Assembly: GCA_009379825.1 (NCBI GenBank)
Contig: WHTA01000002.1
Span: forward strand, 1 to 64,000
DNA length: 64,000 bases
Origin: Streptosporangiales bacterium
GTDB taxonomy: Bacteria > Actinomycetota > Actinomycetes > Streptosporangiales > WHST01
Direction of reading: 5' to 3'
Notes under the pieces: model-generated
Told to the model about the DNA's origin: nothing
Seen by the model: the letters and a program-made list of their open reading frames with translations, nothing else
Database searches by the model: none
In this document: in pieces, positions 60,111 to 64,000 of the stretch
Layout of the letters: each line of letters starts with the position of its first letter
Numbering within the stretch: position 1 is the stretch's first letter
Made by a program: the position numbers and the translations under genes

Positions 60111-61646
60111 GTGAACACCCCCGCATCGTCCGCAGCCGCACCGCGGACCGTGCGCAGGGGCCGGGTGCTCGCCGGCCTGATGCTCGCCACCAGCCTGGCC
60201 GCCCTGGACGCCACCGTGGTGGCGACCGCGGTGCCCGCCATCGTCCGCGACCTCGGCGGGTTCTCGGCGTTCCCCTGGGTGTTCAGCGCGTACGTGCTCG
60301 CCGCGGCGGTCACGACGCCGGTGTACGGCAAGCTCGCCGACCTCTACGGCCGCCGCCCGATGATCGTCTTCGGCACGTCGCTGTTCCTCGTCGGCTCGGT
60401 TTTCTGCGGCGTCGCGTGGTCGATGCCGGCGCTGATCATGGCGCGCGCCGTGCAGGGGCTCGGTGCCGGTGCGTTGCAGGGCATCAGCCAGACGGTCGTC
60501 GGCGACCTCTACGACATCGCCGAGCGCGGCCGCATCTCCGGCTGGATGTCCAGCGTCTGGGGGCTGTCCGCCGTGGTCGGGCCCGCGCTCGGCGGCGTGC
60601 TCTCGCAGTACGGCGGATGGCGGCTGATCTTCTTCATCAACATCCCGTTCGGGCTCGCCGCGGTGGCGATGATCGTGCGGTACCTGCGCGAGAACGTCGT
60701 CCGCAGGCGGCACCGCATCGACGTCGGTGGCGCCGTGCTCCTCGTGCTGTGGACAGGCCCGCTCGTGCTGGTGCTGCTCTCTGCGGGCACCAGGTGGCCG
60801 TGGGCGTCCTGGCCGACTTACCTGGCGCTCGGTGGCTGCGTGGTGGCGCTCGTCCTGTTCGTCGTCAGGGAGCGGCGCGCGAGCGAGCCGATGCTGCCGC
60901 CGTGGGTCTTCGGCAGCCGGGTGACGGCGGGCGCGAACCTGGCCAGCCTGTGCGTCGGGCTCACGGTGAGCGGCCTGACCACGTTCCTGCCCACGTTCGC
61001 GCAGAGCGTACTCGGCGCGTCGCCCGTGGCCGCCGGCTTCGTGCTGGCCGCCATGTCGATCGGGTGGCCGGTCGCTGCGACCTGCTCGGCGCGGCTGTAC
61101 ATGCGGATCGGCTTCCGCGACACGGCGCTCGCCGGCGCTGGGCTGTTGCTCGCCGGCAGTGTGACGCTCCTCACCGTGCGGGCGGACTCGTCGCTTTGGC
61201 ACATCGCCGTGGGCAGCCTGGTCGTCGGCTTCGGGCTCGGCCTGCTGTCCAACTCGACGATGGTCGGTGTGCAGTCGATCGTGGACTGGACGCGCCGCGG
61301 CGTGGTCACCGGGTCGCTGATGTTCACCAGGACCATCGGCACCGCGCTCGGCGCGGCGGTACTCGGGGCGGTCGCCAACGCCAGCCTCACCGACTGGCTG
61401 CGCTCCGCGCCCAGGTCGTTGCGCGCCGAGCTGCCCGCGTCGATCGACGACGCCACCCGGGTGATCACCGCGGCCGATACCAGCCAGGCCGCGGTCGAGT
61501 TCCTCCGCGCCGGCCTGTACCTCTCGGTACACCGGGTGCTGTGGGGCGTCGGCGTGGTCGCGGTGATCGCGCTCGTCGTCATGCTGGTGACGCCGCGCAG
61601 GTTCCGCCCGCTGCGCTTCGGCGACGCGCCACCGGACGCCCGGTAG
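60111..61646 (+). CDS. DHA2 multidrug efflux MFS transporter
   Basis: A 511-residue, 14-helix MFS protein of the EmrB/QacA type. Motif D1 is LDATVVATAVPAIVRDLG; motif A is GKLADLYGRRP; motif C is SSVWGLSAVVGPALGG. The start is GTG 60111, 26 bp after the EamA gene, so it may be in the same unit. Exports hydrophobic drugs or dyes in related systems. Its stop abuts the cytochrome gene on the other strand. Confidence 0.92.
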   Translation: MNTPASSAAAPRTVRRGRVLAGLMLATSLAALDATVVATAVPAIVRDLGGFSAFPWVFSAYVLAAAVTTPVYGKLADLYGRRPMIVFGTSLFLVGSVFCGVAWSMPALIMARAVQGLGAGALQGISQTVVGDLYDIAERGRISGWMSSVWGLSAVVGPALGGVLSQYGGWRLIFFINIPFGLAAVAMIVRYLRENVVRRRHRIDVGGAVLLVLWTGPLVLVLLSAGTRWPWASWPTYLALGGCVVALVLFVVRERRASEPMLPPWVFGSRVTAGANLASLCVGLTVSGLTTFLPTFAQSVLGASPVAAGFVLAAMSIGWPVAATCSARLYMRIGFRDTALAGAGLLLAGSVTLLTVRADSSLWHIAVGSLVVGFGLGLLSNSTMVGVQSIVDWTRRGVVTGSLMFTRTIGTALGAAVLGAVANASLTDWLRSAPRSLRAELPASIDDATRVITAADTSQAAVEFLRAGLYLSVHRVLWGVGVVAVIALVVMLVTPRRFRPLRFGDAPPDAR

Positions 61647-62306
61647 CTATTGGCGGTCGCGGGGCGGCCCGTGCGTTGCCTGCGTTTCTTCGTCGGTGGC
61701 CGTGGGCTCGTTCTCGGCCGCCCACCCGGGGTGCTCCACCCAGGCCCACTCCTTACGTACCCGCCCGGTGCGCATGCCGCGGCGGGCCTCGCCGTCCCTG
61801 GAGGCGAACCAGAGGTGGCCGAGCACCACGATGAGGAAGGCGAGCGCGAGCCAGTCGTGCACGAACGTGGCGCCGGTGCGCAGCTGCACCGGCCACGGGT
61901 CGGGGTACCAGAGCATGAGCCCGGTGCCCAGCATCACGAGGATGGCGCCGCAGGTGAACGCGGCGTTCAGCTTCTGGCCGGCGTTGAACTTGCCGATCGG
62001 CAGGTGGCCGAGCCGGTTGTGCTTGCTGCGCAGCCACCGCCAGTCGTGGCGGCCGAACCGCTCGAGCGCCTGTACGTTCGCCCGGAACGCCCGGGCGAGC
62101 AGGCCGAGCAGCGCGGGCACCGGCAGCGCGAAGCCCGCGTAGACGTGGATCGCGGAGACCAGCGGCCGGCGGCCGATCGCGGTCGCCACCGGGCCCACGT
62201 ACAGGGCGACGGCGGTGAGCAGGCAGCAGGCGAACAGCGCGGCCGTGGTCCAGTGCACCCACCTGGTCATCCGGTCGAAGCGCGGGAGGTCGTTGCTCGC
62301 GGCCAT
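61647..62306 (-). CDS. Cytochrome b561-like membrane subunit
   Basis: A 219-residue membrane protein with about four helices and the histidines expected of a di-haem cytochrome b (RWVHWTTAALF, IHVYAGFALP, FVHDWLALAFL and LGHLWF). It lies four bases after the molybdenum enzyme gene in the same direction, so the two probably form a membrane-anchored oxidoreductase that passes electrons to or from the quinone pool. The start is ATG 62306. Confidence 0.87.
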   Translation of the reverse strand: MAASNDLPRFDRMTRWVHWTTAALFACCLLTAVALYVGPVATAIGRRPLVSAIHVYAGFALPVPALLGLLARAFRANVQALERFGRHDWRWLRSKHNRLGHLPIGKFNAGQKLNAAFTCGAILVMLGTGLMLWYPDPWPVQLRTGATFVHDWLALAFLIVVLGHLWFASRDGEARRGMRTGRVRKEWAWVEHPGWAAENEPTATDEETQATHGPPRDRQ

Positions 62307-62310
62307 CGGG

Positions 62311-63018
62311 TCAGCCGATTGGCTCGTCGTTGCGGCCGTTCGACCGGCCCACCCAGGCGTCCACGTCGTAGCCACGGCGCTCCCAGTAGCCGGGCACCAC
62401 CTCGTCGCCGAGCTCGATGCCGCCGAGCCACTTCAGCGACTTGTACCCGTACATCGCGGCGACGTAGAGCCGCACCGGGCCACCGTGCGAGCGGGTGATC
62501 GGCTTGCCGTACATCTGCAGCCCGACGAGGACGTCCCGCCTGTTGGCCTGCGCGAGCGTCAGCGACTCGGTGTAGGTGCCGTCGAACGAGCGGAAGCGTA
62601 CGGCCTTCGCGCCTGTGCGTACGCCCACCTCGTCGAGCAGGTCGGCCAGCAGCACTCCGCGCCACGGCACGTCGAGCACCCGCCACCCGGTGACGCACTG
62701 GAAGTCCTTCGTCATGGCGGTCTGCGGCATGGCCTGCAGGTCCGCGTAGCTGAACGTGGTCGGCCGGTCCACCAGCCCGCCGATCTTGAGCCGGTAGCTC
62801 TCGGCGGTGCGGGTGGGTTCCGAACCGGTCACGGAGTAGTACCTGAAGCCGCCGCTCGCCGGCAGGATGCTGTCCCCGTCGGGCGTCAGGGGAGCGAGGG
62901 CGCGGGAGAGGGCGTCGCCCACCGGGGCGCCGAAGGCAACCCCGAGCGCGCCCAGCCCGACCATGCCGAGCACGACACGGCGGCCGACGGGCGTGCCCCT
63001 CTCCTCGTTCGCGGTCAT
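62311..63018 (-). CDS. Sulfite-oxidase-like molybdopterin enzyme, Tat-exported
   Basis: A 235-residue SUOX-fold protein. The Tat leader has VGRRVVLGMVGLGALGVAFG. The Mo-ligating Cys is in MTKDFQCVTGWRV, and LVGLQMYGKPITRSHGGPVRLYV is a cofactor-binding stretch typical of the family. The related MsrP repairs oxidised methionine in the periplasm, but the substrate here is open. The cytochrome gene behind it would complete an electron-transfer pair. Confidence 0.9.
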   Translation of the reverse strand: MTANEERGTPVGRRVVLGMVGLGALGVAFGAPVGDALSRALAPLTPDGDSILPASGGFRYYSVTGSEPTRTAESYRLKIGGLVDRPTTFSYADLQAMPQTAMTKDFQCVTGWRVLDVPWRGVLLADLLDEVGVRTGAKAVRFRSFDGTYTESLTLAQANRRDVLVGLQMYGKPITRSHGGPVRLYVAAMYGYKSLKWLGGIELGDEVVPGYWERRGYDVDAWVGRSNGRNDEPIG

Positions 63019-63162
63019 CTGTCCATTGCAGCGCGCGCCGGGCCGGGCCGGAAGGGCAGCGGCGCAAACATCACCAGTTCGTCATATCTGGGGCGGGCCC
63101 CCTCCGGCGCCGTACGGCATGCCCTGCTCGCCAGTTCGGCCCCGGCGTGGGAAACTTGGCGA

Positions 63163-63759
63163 ATGGCCAGCGGGAAGCCAGACCTCCACCTTGCTCAGGA
63201 CCCCGACGCTGACGCGCTCCTCTCCCGGGATCCACTTGCCCTCCTCACCGGCATGCTGCTCGATCAGCAGGTCGCCATGGAGTGGGCGTTCGGTGCGCCG
63301 AAGCTGCTCGCCGATCGGCTGGGCAGCAAGCGCCTCGTGGCCGCGGACATCGTGGCCCACGATCCTGAGCAGTTCGTGACCCTCGCTTGCACGCCGCCGG
63401 CGATCCACCGGTACCCGGCGGCGATGGCGAGACGCATCCAGAAGATGTGCACGTACCTCGTCGAGGAGTACGACGGGGACGCCGCGGCGGTGTGGAAGGA
63501 CGCGGCCAGCGGCCGCGACCTGATCCGCAGGCTGACGGCGCTGCCCGGGTTCGGCAAGCAGAAGGCCCAGATCTTCACCGCACTGCTCGGCAAGCAGCTC
63601 GGCGTACGGCCGGACGGCTGGCGCGAGGCTGCCGGTGCGTACGGGGAGGACGGGGTCCGGATGTCCGTCGCCGACATCCTCGACGAGACCACGCTCGCGG
63701 AGGTTCGCGAGTACAAGCGCGAGCAGAAGCGGGCGGCGAAAGCAGCAAAAGGGAGTTGA
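63163..63759 (+). CDS. HhH-GPD-type base-excision repair protein
   Basis: A 198-residue protein of the HhH-GPD base excision DNA repair family. The opening LLTGMLLDQQVAMEWAF matches the glycosylase helix set. The hairpin (LTALPGFGKQKAQIFTALLGK) is the DNA-binding helix-hairpin-helix, but the catalytic Asp after GPD is not clearly present, so the enzyme could be a non-canonical glycosylase. ATG 63163 follows a moderate ribosome site. It is divergent from the molybdenum enzyme. Confidence 0.83.
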   Translation: MASGKPDLHLAQDPDADALLSRDPLALLTGMLLDQQVAMEWAFGAPKLLADRLGSKRLVAADIVAHDPEQFVTLACTPPAIHRYPAAMARRIQKMCTYLVEEYDGDAAAVWKDAASGRDLIRRLTALPGFGKQKAQIFTALLGKQLGVRPDGWREAAGAYGEDGVRMSVADILDETTLAEVREYKREQKRAAKAAKGS

Positions 63760-63989
63760 TCGCGCGGGGGACCGGTAGGTAGGTCCGACGCCGGGTCGCC
63801 TTAGTTCCCCCATCCGTCCCAGTCGTCGAAGTGGCGTGACAGAATGGATAGCTGTGTGCAGCGCCCGGTGTGGCCTGTCCCTGCCTCGAAGAGGCCTGCC
63901 TTGCCCAGGGCGACTGGGCGATCGTCACCCGTTCAGGGTTCGTACCTGCACGGACGCCCTATGCCGCCGACGAGGAGGAAGTGACCACT

Positions 63990-64000
63990 ATGCCAAGCGC
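63990..64000 (+). CDS. Start of next gene (partial)
   Basis: A GAGGAGGAA ribosome site at 63972-63980 is followed by ATG 63990 (and GTG 63981, in frame and nine bases earlier). Only four codons are visible before the window ends. The 230-bp upstream spacer (63760-63989) has no ORF and could hold a long leader or promoter. The product cannot be named. Confidence 0.5.

Overview
This is a high-GC chromosomal window from an actinobacterium. The evidence is the codon bias, the frequent GTG starts, the ATGA/GTGA stop-start overlaps and the conserved gene order dxr-rseP-ispG, rimP-nusA-ylxR-infB-DUF503-rbfA-truB-ribF-rpsO-pnp-M16 peptidase-dapB, and dapA-rnj. Menaquinone synthesis (menA), the MEP pathway, RNase J and twin-arginine lipoproteins fit the same group. 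The genus cannot be fixed from the sequence alone. No rRNA, tRNA, CRISPR array, transposase or phage gene was seen.

Layout. 0-5 kb: secreted GH3/NagZ-type hexosaminidase, two SAM methyltransferases around a CGNR-type regulator, and a HEAT-like protein. 5.2-9.7 kb: dxr, rseP, ispG and a GNAT protein. 9.8-13.1 kb: an ABC-2 exporter with its two-component system, in which the ATPase and the histidine kinase are both broken. 13.2-17.5 kb: a surface-glycan or glycolipid cluster (epimerase, GT2 glycosyltransferase, GtrA, methyltransferase, SQD1-type UDP-sulfoquinovose synthase). 17.7-22.3 kb: proS, a HAD hydrolase, a methyltransferase and a Tat-lipoprotein/DUF4439 pair. 22.5-35.1 kb: the translation and RNA-processing block from rimP to dapB.

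35.2-51.6 kb is a 16-kb accessory stretch between dapB and dapA. It holds a broken BCCT transporter, a D-aminoacylase-like amidohydrolase and a cobalamin riboswitch driving an ECF transporter (T, fused A-A, S). It continues with a 41-residue membrane protein, a lipoprotein whose tail is altered by a 34-bp tandem duplication, an amidase, an acyl-CoA synthetase, an MFS protein, menA and a GNAT protein. It ends with a three-gene cassette (17-cysteine double-psi-barrel-like protein, Tat-exported protein, MauE-like membrane protein) and a 1-kb gene-free stretch full of RNA-like hairpins. 51.6-64 kb: dapA-rnj, acylphosphatase, an aldo/keto reductase-GH4-PfkB sugar group, a LysR/EamA divergent pair, a DHA2 efflux pump, a sulfite-oxidase-like/cytochrome b pair, a HhH-GPD protein and the first bases of another gene.

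The most unusual material is: (1) the hairpin family at 50.6-51.5 kb, whose loops are conserved while the stems differ yet stay paired; (2) the Cys-rich/Tat/MauE-like cassette beside it; (3) a UDP-sulfoquinovose synthase inside a glycan cluster; (4) lesions that fall only in accessory genes while every housekeeping gene is intact.
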